Assembly (NCBI GenBank): GCA_944384745.1
Contig: CALWUO010000004.1
Location: 1-64,000 of the forward strand
From: an uncultured Butyricicoccus sp.
GTDB lineage: Bacteria > Bacillota > Clostridia > Oscillospirales > Butyricicoccaceae
Length of the DNA stretch: 64,000 nt
Reading direction: 5' to 3'
The number at the start of each line of letters is the position of its first letter. The stretch's first letter is position 1. Positions 44,402 through 55,082 of this stretch are shown in pieces. Under the pieces are notes generated by a model. It did not search any database. It was not told where the DNA came from and saw only the letters and a list, made by a program, of their open reading frames with translations. The translations under genes and the position numbers were made by a program.

Positions 44402-47400
44402 TTAAAATAAACTTATTTGAGTGGACTTTGGCATACCGCCTAATGCACCAATTTCTTTTAATGTATCGACAACAGATTTTGAAACTTTATTACATCTAAC
44501 AATAAGCTCTTCAGATGAAAGAAACTTTCCGTTTTTGCGTTCTTCAACTATATTTTGTGCGGCTTGCTCGCCTACTCCTGGCATTGATGTAAACGGAGGA
44601 ATAAGCCCATTATCTACAACTCTAAACATAGTTGCATCAGATTTATATATGTCCATTGGCTCAAATTTAAAACCACGTCTATAAAATTCGTGTACAACTT
44701 CAAGTGTTGTTGCAGTTTCCTTTTCAGCTGCGGTTATTGTTTTCTCTCGCTCTTTCTTTTGAAGTTCTCTGATTTTGTCCATACAAACTTTATCGCCTAA
44801 AATCATACATGAGGCATCAAAACCTTTTGCACGAATTGAAAAATAAGCCGAATAAAACGCCAAAGGCTTGTGAACCTTAAACCAAGCAATTCTAAACGCC
44901 ATCATAACATAAGCAACTGCATGAGCTTTAGGGAACATATATTTAATCTTTTTGCATGAGTCTATATACCACTCTGGAACTGATTGGGCTTTCATAGCGG
45001 TTTCCCACTCTGGCTTTAAGCCTTTACCCTTACGCACTGATTCCATAATAGTAAAACTTAATTTAGGCTCAACACCTTTTAAAATTAAATAGTTCATAAT
45101 ATCATCACGACAGCAAATGCAATCCGCAAGTCCAATTCCTTGATGAACTAAATCCTGTGCATTTCCTAACCATACATCTGTACCATGTGACAAGCCAGAA
45201 ATAGACACAAGCTCTGCAAATGTTGTTGGTTTAGTTTCGCTTACCATGCCACGAACAAACTTTGTGCCAAACTCTGGCACAGCTAAACAGCCCAAATCAC
45301 CTAAAATTGCATCTGGTGCATCATCAATATATTTAAGTGCTTTATTAGATGTGAAAAGGCTCATTACATCAGGGTCATCTAATGGTATTTGCTGTGCATC
45401 AACACCAGTCAAATCCTGCATATGACGAATAATTGTCGGGTCATCATGACCAAGTTCATCAAGTTTTAATAAATTTTCATCTATTGAGTGATAATCAAAA
45501 TGAGTTGTTATAATATCAGAATTTGGGTCATCTGCTGGGTGCTGTACAGGGCAAAAATCATAAATTTCAACCTCTCTTGGTACAACAACAATACCTCCTG
45601 GGTGCTGACCTGAAGTTCTTCTAACACCTGTGCAACCTGCTGTAAGGCGGTTTTCTTCGGCACGGGAACAGGTTATTCCTCGTTCCTCCATATATTTTTT
45701 AACATAACCATATGCAGTTTTTTCTGCAACAGTACCTATTGTACCTGCTCTAAATACATGGTCATGACCAAAAAGCTCACCTGTGTATTTATGTATTCTA
45801 GGCTGATATTCACCTGAGAAATTAAGGTCGATATCTGGCACTTTATCGCCTTCAAACCCTAAAAATGTTTCAAATGGAATAGCAAACCCTTGTTTTGTAA
45901 GAGGTTTTCCACAGTTTGGACATAATTTATCTGGTAAATCCACACCGCAAGAATATTCTTCATGCCATTCTACATATTTATCATCAGGACAAAGATAATG
46001 AGCCGCAAGTGAATTAACTTCAGTTATATCAGAAGTAAAAGCGGCAAAAGATGAACCAACTGAACCACGAGAACCAACTAAATAGCCGTCTGCAAGTGAT
46101 TTTGTAACCAGTTTTTGTGCGATAATATACATAACCGCATAACCATTACTTATAATTGAGTTAAGTTCTCTATCAAGTCGCTTTTGCACCACTTCTGGAA
46201 GTGGGTCACCATAAATTCTTTTAGCTTTTTCATAGCTCATATTGCGAAGGTCATCTTCTGCACCATCAATTTTAGGCGGATAATTTTCCCTTGGAACTGG
46301 TCGCACATCTTCACACATATCAGCTATTTTATTTGTATTAGTTACAACAACTTCATAAGCTCTATCTTCACCGAGATATGAAAATTCTTCAAGCATTTCA
46401 TCTGTGGTTTTTAAATACAGTGGTGCTTGATTATCCGCATCGGAATATCCCTGTCCAGCCATCAAAATACGTCTAAAAGCTTCATCTTCTGGTTCTAAGA
46501 AGTGTACATCACCAGTTGCACAACATGGTTTACCAAGTTCATCAGCAAGTTTTAATACTTTGCGATTTAAATTTCTTAGTTCTTCATCATCACTTACTAT
46601 GCCTTTTTCAACTAAAAACCTATTGTTTGCAATCGGCTGAATTTCCAAATAATCATAAAAAGAGGCTATTCTTTTAAGTTCCTCCCATTCTGCACCCTCA
46701 ACAAGAGCATTATAAAGTTCTCCAGCCTCACATGCTGAACCAAATATTAAACCCTCTCTATGCTTTATAAGTTCAGAACGTGGCATAAGTGGTTTTTTAT
46801 AAAAGTGATTTAAAAAGCTATAAGAGATTAACTTGTAAAGGTTTCTCAATCCATCACGATTTTTAACCAATATAATAAAATGATGACGTTTTAAGTTTTT
46901 AAGTGAACCGCTTTTGTCACGAATACCAGCAAGTAATGGGTTTATATCTGAGATATTAACCGCATTATATTCTATACATAATTTATCTATAAGTTTACAC
47001 CAAATTTTAGCAAGTACAGTTGCATCTTCACTTGCTCTATGATGTTCAAAAGGTCCTACTGCAAGCTCTTTTGCCAGTACATTTAATTTATATCTTCCTA
47101 AATCGGGAAGTAAAATTCTACTCATTTCAAGCGTATCAATATATGTAAATTTACGCTCGATATTAAGTTTTTTACAAGCCGCATTTAAAAATGACATGTC
47201 AAATCCTGCATTATGAGCAATAAGTGGTCTATCTCCTGCAAAATTTAAAAATCTGTCAAGTGCCTCATTTAATTCTGGTGCATCTCTTACAGTTTCATCG
47301 CTAATTCCTGTTAGTTCAGTGATATTTGGTGGTATTGGTTTATGTGGATTTACATAACTTTGAAAAGAATCAATAATTTGACCATCACGCACCAAAACCG

Positions 47401-48748
47401 CAGCGATTTCAGTTATTTCCTCTTGAGCAGGTTTTAAACCTGTGGTTTCTAGGTCAAAAACAATAGCTTCACCTTTAAGAGGTGCATCTTTAGTTCCACG
47501 CACAACAGAAACACTAGCCGCATCATTTACATAATAAGCTTCCACACCATAAAGCACCTTAATATCAATTTTATTTCGCTCTACTGCATGCATAGCGTCT
47601 GGATAAGCTTGTACAACTCCATGGTCTGTTATAGCGATTGCGGGGTGTTCCCAAAGTTTTGCCCTGCTCATAAGTGCTTTAGTAGAGGCTATACCGTCCA
47701 TTGCACTCATATTTGTATGTAAATGCAGTTCTACACGTTTTTTATCTGCTTTGTCCATACGGATTTTCTTTTTAGCTTTTATAATTCCTGTTGGCTCTAT
47801 AATACTTTCTTTTTCATAAGTATCATAAGTTACTTTACCTTGAACCATTATATAATTGCCTGTTTTAATAAGTGGAACAATAGTTTCCGCCTGTTCTTTG
47901 GATAAAAATTTACTTACTCGCACAGAGTTTGTATTATCTGTTATATCAAAAGAAAGCTTTACCCATTCTTTTCCTGTTTTTTTAGAGTTAATCTCTCTAT
48001 GGTCAACAAAGAATATTTCACCCTCAATAGTAACCTGACCATGTTCATTCATAGCATCACAAATAGAAATAGTTTTTTCTGAATATAATTTGCCATAAAT
48101 TAAATCATCATCGGAAACTTTTTGCACTTTCTGACGCTGGTAAGTTTTGTTATCAATTGGTTTAGCTTGCTTTTCTGCTTTTTTATGCTCTATTGGTTTT
48201 GTAGGCAGATTTTCAGATGCTTGTTTTAAAATTTGCTCTCTATCTTCCTTTTGAGTTTCAATCAATTTTTTTACTGTATCAGCATCTATTTCAACTGCAT
48301 TTACTTTGACATCAAGCCCTGTTTCTGCATGTATGCGTTCACTCATATTGTGAATTTGTATTTTTAAATGTTGTTTTGCAGACTCACTCATACTGATTTC
48401 AAGAACATTATCATTTACTGTCCATTGGCTATCAGCAAGCAATCCGCAAGCAGATGGAATTTCCATTAAAACACGCTCTTTTAGAGTGTTTATATAAGGC
48501 TGCGTAAGAGTATCAAGCGTATAGCGTGGAGAAATACGCATACGATTTATATTATAAGTTTTGGCAATATTTTTTTCTATTTCGCTTAATGAGCTTATAG
48601 GAACGATTTCATTAAAACCGACCTGACAAATCATAGTTTTTTTATCCGCACTGATTGCTAAAGAGCGTACCTGACCTTGTTCAAAGTACGCTCTTTCTGT
48701 TTCATTAAGCTCACAGCGGTCAAACAAATCAGTTAAACCTCTTGTCAT
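44402..48748 (-). CDS. polC: DNA polymerase III alpha subunit, PolC type
   Basis: This Gram-positive replicase (1448 aa) has the expected order: N-terminal region (about 1-230), OB fold (GEIFFVDHREINSKKTGKEW), split PHP domain (VELHLHTNMSAMDG near 340), an inserted 3'-5' exonuclease (IVFDLETTGLKPAQEEITE near 425; HNAGFDMSFL; HRASEDATVLAKIW), a zinc-binding stretch (CGVDLPDKLCPNCGKPL) and the polymerase aspartates in KVPDIDLNFSGEYQ. Length is normal. AAGGAG precedes the ATG. It sits two bases downstream of ispG. Confidence 0.98.
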   Translation of the reverse strand: MTRGLTDLFDRCELNETERAYFEQGQVRSLAISADKKTMICQVGFNEIVPISSLSEIEKNIAKTYNINRMRISPRYTLDTLTQPYINTLKERVLMEIPSACGLLADSQWTVNDNVLEISMSESAKQHLKIQIHNMSERIHAETGLDVKVNAVEIDADTVKKLIETQKEDREQILKQASENLPTKPIEHKKAEKQAKPIDNKTYQRQKVQKVSDDDLIYGKLYSEKTISICDAMNEHGQVTIEGEIFFVDHREINSKKTGKEWVKLSFDITDNTNSVRVSKFLSKEQAETIVPLIKTGNYIMVQGKVTYDTYEKESIIEPTGIIKAKKKIRMDKADKKRVELHLHTNMSAMDGIASTKALMSRAKLWEHPAIAITDHGVVQAYPDAMHAVERNKIDIKVLYGVEAYYVNDAASVSVVRGTKDAPLKGEAIVFDLETTGLKPAQEEITEIAAVLVRDGQIIDSFQSYVNPHKPIPPNITELTGISDETVRDAPELNEALDRFLNFAGDRPLIAHNAGFDMSFLNAACKKLNIERKFTYIDTLEMSRILLPDLGRYKLNVLAKELAVGPFEHHRASEDATVLAKIWCKLIDKLCIEYNAVNISDINPLLAGIRDKSGSLKNLKRHHFIILVKNRDGLRNLYKLISYSFLNHFYKKPLMPRSELIKHREGLIFGSACEAGELYNALVEGAEWEELKRIASFYDYLEIQPIANNRFLVEKGIVSDDEELRNLNRKVLKLADELGKPCCATGDVHFLEPEDEAFRRILMAGQGYSDADNQAPLYLKTTDEMLEEFSYLGEDRAYEVVVTNTNKIADMCEDVRPVPRENYPPKIDGAEDDLRNMSYEKAKRIYGDPLPEVVQKRLDRELNSIISNGYAVMYIIAQKLVTKSLADGYLVGSRGSVGSSFAAFTSDITEVNSLAAHYLCPDDKYVEWHEEYSCGVDLPDKLCPNCGKPLTKQGFAIPFETFLGFEGDKVPDIDLNFSGEYQPRIHKYTGELFGHDHVFRAGTIGTVAEKTAYGYVKKYMEERGITCSRAEENRLTAGCTGVRRTSGQHPGGIVVVPREVEIYDFCPVQHPADDPNSDIITTHFDYHSIDENLLKLDELGHDDPTIIRHMQDLTGVDAQQIPLDDPDVMSLFTSNKALKYIDDAPDAILGDLGCLAVPEFGTKFVRGMVSETKPTTFAELVSISGLSHGTDVWLGNAQDLVHQGIGLADCICCRDDIMNYLILKGVEPKLSFTIMESVRKGKGLKPEWETAMKAQSVPEWYIDSCKKIKYMFPKAHAVAYVMMAFRIAWFKVHKPLAFYSAYFSIRAKGFDASCMILGDKVCMDKIRELQKKEREKTITAAEKETATTLEVVHEFYRRGFKFEPMDIYKSDATMFRVVDNGLIPPFTSMPGVGEQAAQNIVEERKNGKFLSSEELIVRCNKVSKSVVDTLKEIGALGGMPKSTQISLF

Positions 48749-48750
48749 GC

Positions 48751-49800
48751 TTACTCCTTAAATTTATCAATTTCTTCCATAAGTGCATTTACAAGTTCAG
48801 CTTGTGGCACTTTTTTAATAATTTCACCTTTTTTAAATATAAGACCTACACCGTCACCGCCTGCAATGCCAAGGTCAGCTTCTCTTGCCTCCCCTGGACC
48901 ATTTACTGCACAACCCATAACGGCAACTTTTAGTTTTTTACCTTTAATTCCTGCTACTTTTTGCTCGACCTCTTTAGCAATTTCAATTAAATCAATTCTT
49001 GTTCTGCCACAGGTCGGACAAGATACAACTTGCACACCATCTTCATTAAGTCCAACAGCTTTTAAAATGGCTTTAGCTGCATAGATTTCTTTTACAGGGT
49101 CATCAGTAAGAGAAACTCTAATTGTATCGCCTATACCAAGGGCTAACAAGCCACCAATACCAATGGCTGATTTAATTGTGCCCATATATTCTGTTCCCGC
49201 TTCAGTTACACCTAAATGAAGAGGATAATTTGTTTGTTCACTTGCAAGCTGATATGCTTTTATAGTATAAGGAACAGAAGATGATTTCATAGACAGACAG
49301 ATATCTGTAAAATCAAATTTTTCTAAAAGACTTGCATGATAAAGTGCAGACTCAACAAGTGCCTGCGGAGTTGGTGAACCATATTTAGCAAGAATTTCTT
49401 TTTCAACTGAGCCAGAGTTTACACCAATTCTAATTGGTATATTTTTTGCTCTAGCCGCATTTACAACCTGTTTAACTCTATCATCAGAACCTATGTTTCC
49501 AGGGTTAATGCGTACTTTTTGCACACCTGCGGCAATAGCTTCAAGTGCTAAACGATAATCAAAATGTATATCAGCTACAACTGGAATAGGTGATTTTTCG
49601 CAGATTTCACCAAGTGCATAAGCGGCTTTCATATCAGGTACAGCACATCTTGCAATTTGACAACCTGCATTATAAAGTTCATCTATTTGTTTTAATGTAG
49701 CTTTTGCATCTCTAGTATCAGTGTTTGTCATAGACTGAATAACAATAGGTGCACCGCCACCAATTAACACATTACCAACTTTAATTTGCTTAGTTTTCAT
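48751..49800 (-). CDS. ispG: 4-hydroxy-3-methylbut-2-enyl diphosphate synthase
   Basis: The product (349 aa) is a [4Fe-4S] enzyme of the MEP isoprenoid pathway, converting methylerythritol cyclodiphosphate to HMBPP. Cluster cysteines lie in SCPTCGRTRIDL near residue 265 and MGCAVNGPGEAREADLG near 300; QSMTNTDTRDAKAT and RINPGNIG are typical. GAAGG precedes the ATG. It lies with dxr in the same operon, so two MEP steps are encoded here. Confidence 0.97.
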   Translation of the reverse strand: MKTKQIKVGNVLIGGGAPIVIQSMTNTDTRDAKATLKQIDELYNAGCQIARCAVPDMKAAYALGEICEKSPIPVVADIHFDYRLALEAIAAGVQKVRINPGNIGSDDRVKQVVNAARAKNIPIRIGVNSGSVEKEILAKYGSPTPQALVESALYHASLLEKFDFTDICLSMKSSSVPYTIKAYQLASEQTNYPLHLGVTEAGTEYMGTIKSAIGIGGLLALGIGDTIRVSLTDDPVKEIYAAKAILKAVGLNEDGVQVVSCPTCGRTRIDLIEIAKEVEQKVAGIKGKKLKVAVMGCAVNGPGEAREADLGIAGGDGVGLIFKKGEIIKKVPQAELVNALMEEIDKFKE

Positions 49801-49822
49801 TTGTTTTAACCTTCTTTATATC

Positions 49823-50872
49823 TTAACCGAGCAATCTTAAAACATCATTACCTGTTGCATAAACCATAAGTGCTAACAAGAAAATGAGACCTGCCGCATT
49901 TACATAACCCTCAAGTTTTGGACTTAATGGTTTACGTCTAATTGCCTCAACAATTAAAAATAAAATTCTACCGCCATCAAGTGCAGGTATTGGGAGTAAA
50001 TTCATAACACCCAAGTTTATAGAAATAAATGCAAGCAGTTGTAAAAATGGCTTGATACCAAACTGGACAGTTTGACTCATAACAGCAGTAAAACCTACTG
50101 GTCCAGAAAGTTGGTCGACACCTACTTGACCACTTACCAGTTGACCTAGTGAGTCCCAAATAAGTCTTGCCATATCCACAGAATCCCAAAATGCGAATGA
50201 TAAACGCACAGGAATTGTAGCGTCTTGAAGTGCAAATTTAAGACCATAAATTTTTCTGCCATTATCTTCGATTTCTGGTTTCATTTCAAGGTCTTTTATC
50301 TCTACTTTTTGACCATTTCGTTCTACTACAATATCAAACTTTCCATCAACTGCACCCTTAGTTATTGCAGTGTCAACATCGGCTCTACGGTGAATTTTAT
50401 ATCCATCAATTTCAAGGAATGTATCTCCAACCATAAGACCGTTTTCACCCTCATATTTAAAGCCTTCATAAAAGCCTTCAAGTGTTGGTGAAATAAACTG
50501 ACCATTTTGAATATTTGGTGATATAAATAATAAAATCAAAAAACCTGTGATGAAATTCATCACAACACCTGCAACCAAAATAATAAATCTTTTTGGGCGG
50601 CTTGCCTTACCAAAGGAGCGTTCAGAAATGGCTTCACTGTCCTCACCCTCCATAACACAAGCACCACCTATTGGTAACAGCCTTAAATAATATGTGGTTT
50701 CGCCCATCTGCTTTTTAAGAATTTGAGGGCCCATGCCAATCCAAAATTCTTCTACTTTTACTCCGCTTTTTTTAGCTGCTACTAAATGCCCGATTTCATG
50801 CACCATAATAAGCACACCAAAACCAATAAGTGCTAAAATTATACCAATTAAATTTGAAAGTGTACTATTCAT
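49823..50872 (-). CDS. rseP: RseP/RasP-type intramembrane site-2 metalloprotease
   Basis: The product (349 aa) is an integral membrane zinc protease that cuts within membrane helices, for example of anti-sigma factors. Zinc ligands: HEIGHL in MVHEIGHLVAAKKSG near residue 25 and the C-terminal LPIPALDGGRILFL. A PDZ domain lies about residues 110-210. About four membrane helices are seen. Its start overlaps the dxr stop by one base. Confidence 0.95.
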   Translation of the reverse strand: MNSTLSNLIGIILALIGFGVLIMVHEIGHLVAAKKSGVKVEEFWIGMGPQILKKQMGETTYYLRLLPIGGACVMEGEDSEAISERSFGKASRPKRFIILVAGVVMNFITGFLILLFISPNIQNGQFISPTLEGFYEGFKYEGENGLMVGDTFLEIDGYKIHRRADVDTAITKGAVDGKFDIVVERNGQKVEIKDLEMKPEIEDNGRKIYGLKFALQDATIPVRLSFAFWDSVDMARLIWDSLGQLVSGQVGVDQLSGPVGFTAVMSQTVQFGIKPFLQLLAFISINLGVMNLLPIPALDGGRILFLIVEAIRRKPLSPKLEGYVNAAGLIFLLALMVYATGNDVLRLLG

Positions 50873-52023
50873 TAGTTACCTCTTAAAGCAGAATTTACAA
50901 GCTCTCTAGCCTGTTTATCATAAATAATAACATCATCAAGGGTTATATTGTCCTTGTATTTTATTTGCTCCATAGCATTATTTACAAGCTTAGGAATGTC
51001 TAAAAATCCTATTTTTTCTTTTAAAAACAACTCGACAGCCGCTTCATTTGCACCATTCATAATAGCACCCATATTACCTTTTAAACTAGCGGCTTTTCTT
51101 GCAAGCTTTAAAGCGGGAAAAGCGTTTTCATCTGGTGCAAAAAATGTAAGTTTGCCAACATCGGTTAAACGCAAACGCTCCATTTTGCATGGCACACGTT
51201 CTGGATATGTTAAAGCATACTGAATAGGTAAACGCATATCTGGAACATCAAGCTGGGCTAAAACTGCACCGTCTTCAAACTCAATAAGCGAATGAATAAT
51301 TGATTCACGATGTACAACGATTTCAATTTTTTCCTGTGGCATATCATAAAGCCACATAGCTTCTATAAGCTCTAAACCCTTATTAAACATTGTAGCAGAG
51401 TCAATAGTTATTTTTGCACCCATTGACCAGTTAGGGTGTTTTAGTGCTTGTGTTGGAGTTACGTTTTTAAGCTCATCATACTTTTTACCAAAGAATGGAC
51501 CACCAGATGCAGTCAAAATAATTTTATCAAGTTTATTTCCCCCAGCTGCTTGCACACACTGAAAAATTGCTGAATGTTCGGAGTCCACAGGCAAGATTTT
51601 AACGCCTTTTTTTCTTGCGGCTTCTGTAACAATAGAACCTGCACAAACTAACGTTTCTTTGTTTGCAAGTGCAATATCATGCCCCGCTTCAATCGCTGCC
51701 ATAGTTGGAAGCAAACCCACCATACCAACAACAGCGGTTACAACTATATCTGTATTTTCCATTGCTGCCGCATGAATTAAGCCGTCCATACCGCTTTCAA
51801 CTTTAATATTTGTATCTGCAAGCATAGTTTTTAAATCCTGTGCAGATTTTTCATCAAATGCAACTGCAAGTTTAGGTTTTAATTTTCTCGCTTGCTGTTC
51901 TAATAACTTTATATTTTTATTTGTTGTAAGTGCTGTAACTTCTGCATTTATGCTGTCAAGCACATCAACTGTTTGAGTTCCTATTGAACCTGTACTTCCT
52001 AAAATGGAAATGCGTTTTTTCAT
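50872..52023 (-). CDS. dxr: 1-deoxy-D-xylulose 5-phosphate reductoisomerase
   Basis: The product (383 aa) makes methylerythritol 4-phosphate from DXP with NADPH, the first committed MEP step. Markers: ISILGSTGSIGTQTVDVL at the N terminus, LANKETLVCAG near 120, PVDSEHSAIFQ near 145 with metal ligands, and LTASGGPFFGK. Length is normal. Confidence 0.97.
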   Translation of the reverse strand: MKKRISILGSTGSIGTQTVDVLDSINAEVTALTTNKNIKLLEQQARKLKPKLAVAFDEKSAQDLKTMLADTNIKVESGMDGLIHAAAMENTDIVVTAVVGMVGLLPTMAAIEAGHDIALANKETLVCAGSIVTEAARKKGVKILPVDSEHSAIFQCVQAAGGNKLDKIILTASGGPFFGKKYDELKNVTPTQALKHPNWSMGAKITIDSATMFNKGLELIEAMWLYDMPQEKIEIVVHRESIIHSLIEFEDGAVLAQLDVPDMRLPIQYALTYPERVPCKMERLRLTDVGKLTFFAPDENAFPALKLARKAASLKGNMGAIMNGANEAAVELFLKEKIGFLDIPKLVNNAMEQIKYKDNITLDDVIIYDKQARELVNSALRGN

Positions 52024-52046
52024 ATTTTATGCAACTTCCTTTATTA

Positions 52047-52877
52047 TTATGATACACCCGATAAACGTAAAACAAGTTCTGCAAGTGGTGCTACAAAAAC
52101 AACACTATCAAATCTATCTAACACACCGCCATGCCCTGGGAATAAATGACCATAGTCCTTAATGCCTGTTTGACGCTTAATAATTGAGAACGATAAATCA
52201 CCAATCTGACCAAAAACAGCACCAACTGCACCTAAAACAGCCGCAGATAAATAATGGATTTCCAAACCTGCTTTGGTGTTAAAGATAAATGCTACAAGTA
52301 ACATTAAGAGCATAGCACCAATAACGCCACCTATTGCACCCTCAACCGTTTTTTTAGGACTAATTACAGGTGCAAGCTTATGTTTACCAAAAGCCATGCC
52401 AGCAAATAATGCACAGGTATCAGAACCCCAAGCGGCTACAAGTGGCATTAAAACCAAGAATTTACCGCCAGCCATAGAGAAAATTCTCCAAAGAGATAAC
52501 ATCATAGCAGGTACTACAATAGCCGCAAAGAAAGCAGTTGTGATTTCTGGAAAAGTCACTGTATCATGATGTCTTAAAAGTGCGGCAAAAAGTGCAATAA
52601 TAGTTAAAACAACAACGAATGATACAAGCATAAGCCAAATTTTCTGCTCGAAAAATACTGAGCCAATAGCATGGAAAATAGAAAATCCCAATGCAGATGT
52701 GGTTGCTATATTTTGCACTATATTGTTTTTAACCAGCTTTGTTGGAGTGATAAGCTCATAGGTTGCAACTGATGCAAGTGTACTAAGTGCAATCGCAAGT
52801 ACAACTGGTGGAAAGACATAAAGAGCGAGCAGAACAAAAATAAATCCTACAACGCCAAATAAAACTCTTGCTTTCAT
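52047..52877 (-). CDS. cdsA: Phosphatidate cytidylyltransferase
   Basis: This membrane enzyme (276 aa) makes CDP-diacylglycerol from phosphatidic acid and CTP for phospholipid synthesis. The signature is complete: SIIKRQTGIKDYGHLFPGHG followed by GVLDRFDS near the C terminus, and SPKKTVEGAIGG in the middle. About eight hydrophobic segments are visible. It lies 32 bases after uppS. Confidence 0.96.
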   Translation of the reverse strand: MKARVLFGVVGFIFVLLALYVFPPVVLAIALSTLASVATYELITPTKLVKNNIVQNIATTSALGFSIFHAIGSVFFEQKIWLMLVSFVVVLTIIALFAALLRHHDTVTFPEITTAFFAAIVVPAMMLSLWRIFSMAGGKFLVLMPLVAAWGSDTCALFAGMAFGKHKLAPVISPKKTVEGAIGGVIGAMLLMLLVAFIFNTKAGLEIHYLSAAVLGAVGAVFGQIGDLSFSIIKRQTGIKDYGHLFPGHGGVLDRFDSVVFVAPLAELVLRLSGVS

Positions 52878-52909
52878 AAAACTAAAATATCCTTTTTTAT
52901 TTTGTGAAT

Positions 52910-53671
52910 TTAGACACCGCCAAAACGACGGTTACGAAGATTAAATGAATTTATTGCATTATCCATATCAGATGTTTTAAAATCTGGCCACAATACATCA
53001 GTAAAATAATACTCACTATATGCACTTTGCCAAAGTAAAAAATTAGATGTTCTAATTTCACCTGATGGACGAATAATTAAATCAGGGTCAGGCATTTTTG
53101 CAGTATATAAATATTTAGAGATTGTATTTTCAGTTATATCTTCTGGGTTTATCTCACCAGTTTTAACTTTCTCTGCAATTTTTTTAACTGCATTTTTGAT
53201 TTCATCTCTCCCACCATAATTGATACATAAACTTGCAGTAGCCGCATTTTCACCAAGTTTATCAGCGATTTTATCAACCTCTGCAATTTGTTTTTTTATA
53301 TCCTCTGGAAGTGGAGACAAATCACCTATCACACGAACTGCAACCCCACGTTCAAACATAGTTTCAGCCGCCTCAGTTAGGTATTTACGGAATAAATCCA
53401 TAAGTGCATTAACTTCTTGTTCAGGTCTTTTCCAGTTTTCAGTTGAAAAAGCATAAACAGTAAAATACTGTACACCTATATCTTTACAATAAGTTGCAAT
53501 AGTTCTAAATGTTTCTGCACCTACTGCATGACCAGCAGAGCGTGGCATACCTCTTTTTTTTGCCCAGCGACCATTACCGTCCATAATAACTGCAATATGT
53601 CTTGGAACAGATGAATGATTTACAATCTCATTATTTTTATTCTTTCCAAAAATATTATTAAAAAACCCCAT
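52910..53671 (-). CDS. uppS: Undecaprenyl diphosphate synthase
   Basis: This cis-prenyltransferase (253 aa) extends farnesyl diphosphate to the undecaprenyl carrier for wall synthesis. Markers: HIAVIMDGNGRWAKKRGMPR with the catalytic Asp, YAFSTENWKRP, and DLIIRPSGEIRTSNFLLWQS. Residues 1-22 are an extra polar leader with a hydrophobic patch. GAGGT precedes the ATG. The gene follows a partial terminator after frr. Confidence 0.97.
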   Translation of the reverse strand: MGFFNNIFGKNKNNEIVNHSSVPRHIAVIMDGNGRWAKKRGMPRSAGHAVGAETFRTIATYCKDIGVQYFTVYAFSTENWKRPEQEVNALMDLFRKYLTEAAETMFERGVAVRVIGDLSPLPEDIKKQIAEVDKIADKLGENAATASLCINYGGRDEIKNAVKKIAEKVKTGEINPEDITENTISKYLYTAKMPDPDLIIRPSGEIRTSNFLLWQSAYSEYYFTDVLWPDFKTSDMDNAINSFNLRNRRFGGV

Positions 53672-53690
53672 TTATACCTCACATTTTAAT

Positions 53691-53716
53691 GAAAAAAGGA
53701 CGACAAAACCATCGCC
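53691..53716 (-). terminator. Partial terminator between frr and uppS
   Basis: An imperfect stem (AAAGG and CGA paired with TCG and CCTTT, with mismatches) is followed on the minus strand by six T. It may reduce, not stop, read-through from pyrH-frr to uppS. No clear separate uppS promoter was found in the 60 bases available. Confidence 0.55.
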
Positions 53717-53731
53717 CCTTTCAGAATAATT

Positions 53732-54283
53732 TTAAACTTCTGCAAGTTCCTTGGACTTCTTAGCAACGATTCCGTCGATTTCCTTTACAAACTTGTCAGT
53801 AACCTTCTGGATTTTATCTTCTGCGTCATGCAGTTCGTCCTCGGTCATTTCGCTCTTTTTATGAGCTGCTTTCCACTTGTCAATAGCTTCACGACGAACA
53901 TTACGGATTGCAACTTTGCTATCCTCACCGATTTTAGCAACCTGTTTAATAAGCTCTTTACGACGCTCCTCGGTTAGAGGTGGGAAAGTAAGTCTGATAA
54001 CCTTACCATCATTTTGTGGGTTAATACCTAAATCTGAGGTCATAATAGCTCTTTCAATTTCACGAAGTACAGAACCGTCCCAAGGCTGAATTGCCAGTGT
54101 ACGAGGGTCTGGAGAAGAAATTGCTGCAACCTGATTTAGAGGGGTTGGAGCACCATAATATTCAACTGTGATTTTATCCAGCACAGCAGGGTTAGCACGA
54201 CCTGCACGAACTGCCGCAAGCTCTTTGCTTAACACCTCAATAGTTTTAGACATTTTGTGTTCAAATTGTTTTAAATCTGCCAT
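53732..54283 (-). CDS. frr: Ribosome recycling factor
   Basis: The product (183 aa) works with EF-G to split ribosomes after termination. Family markers: LAAVRAGRANPAVLDKITVE, YYGAPTPLNQVAAIS, and LTEERRKELIKQVAKIGED. Length is normal. It starts at the last base of pyrH, so translation is coupled. Confidence 0.98.
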   Translation of the reverse strand: MADLKQFEHKMSKTIEVLSKELAAVRAGRANPAVLDKITVEYYGAPTPLNQVAAISSPDPRTLAIQPWDGSVLREIERAIMTSDLGINPQNDGKVIRLTFPPLTEERRKELIKQVAKIGEDSKVAIRNVRREAIDKWKAAHKKSEMTEDELHDAEDKIQKVTDKFVKEIDGIVAKKSKELAEV

Positions 54284-55014
54284 TATTTAACTTCCTCCTT
54301 TTTTACAATAGTACCAATGGTTTCACCAGTAACAACACGATAAATATTTTCTGGGTCACTAAGAGCAAATACAAGAATAGGGATATTATTATCCATAGAT
54401 AAACTTGTAGCTGTTGTGTCCATAACACCTAAGCCTTGATTTAATACGTCCATATAGGTTAAGCTATCATATTTTTTTGCATTAGGGTTTTTTGCAGGGT
54501 CTGAATCATAAACGCCATCAATATTTTTAGCAAGCAAAATAACATCAGCGTTTACTTCTGCTGCACGAAGAACAGCCGCTGTATCAGTTGAGAAATAAGG
54601 GCAACCAGTACCACAGCCAAATATAACAACTCTACCCTTTTCAAGATGACGAGTTGCACGAGAACGGATATAAGGTTCAGCTATTTTATTCATTTCAATA
54701 GCGGTTTGCACACGCACATCAACCCCACGCTGTTCAAGAGCATCTTGAAGAGCTAAAGAGTTAATAGTTGTAGCGAGCATACCCATATAATCTGCTCTAG
54801 TGCGTTCCATTTTTCCGCCACCGTCTTTGACACCACGCCAGAAGTTACCGCCGCCCACAACAATACCAACTTCACAGCCAATATCACTTACACGCTTGAT
54901 AACATCACACACAGGGCCAATAACGTCTTCAAAGTTTAGACCGAATTTGCGGTCACCTGCCAGAGCCTCACCGCTGATTTTAATAAGTACACGTTTATAC
55001 TTTGGAGTGTCCAT
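54283..55014 (-). CDS. pyrH: UMP kinase
   Basis: The product (243 aa) phosphorylates UMP with ATP and belongs to the amino-acid-kinase fold. Markers: [45 protein letters not shown], and [13 protein letters not shown]. Length is normal. rpsB and tsf, often upstream of pyrH, are absent; here an intergenic region and an AraC gene precede it. Confidence 0.98.
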   Translation of the reverse strand: MDTPKYKRVLIKISGEALAGDRKFGLNFEDVIGPVCDVIKRVSDIGCEVGIVVGGGNFWRGVKDGGGKMERTRADYMGMLATTINSLALQDALEQRGVDVRVQTAIEMNKIAEPYIRSRATRHLEKGRVVIFGCGTGCPYFSTDTAAVLRAAEVNADVILLAKNIDGVYDSDPAKNPNAKKYDSLTYMDVLNQGLGVMDTTATSLSMDNNIPILVFALSDPENIYRVVTGETIGTIVKKEEVK

Positions 55015-55053
55015 TGTTTTAACCTCCCATAAAAATTCTTACAGTCTCATATT

Positions 55054-55082
55054 ATTTTATCTTATCTAAGCGAATTTTGCAA
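55054..55082 (-). promoter_or_regulatory. Promoter of pyrH
   Basis: On the minus strand TTGCAA (55077-55082) and TAAAAT (55054-55059) are separated by 17 bases, about 40 bases before pyrH. Confidence 0.65.
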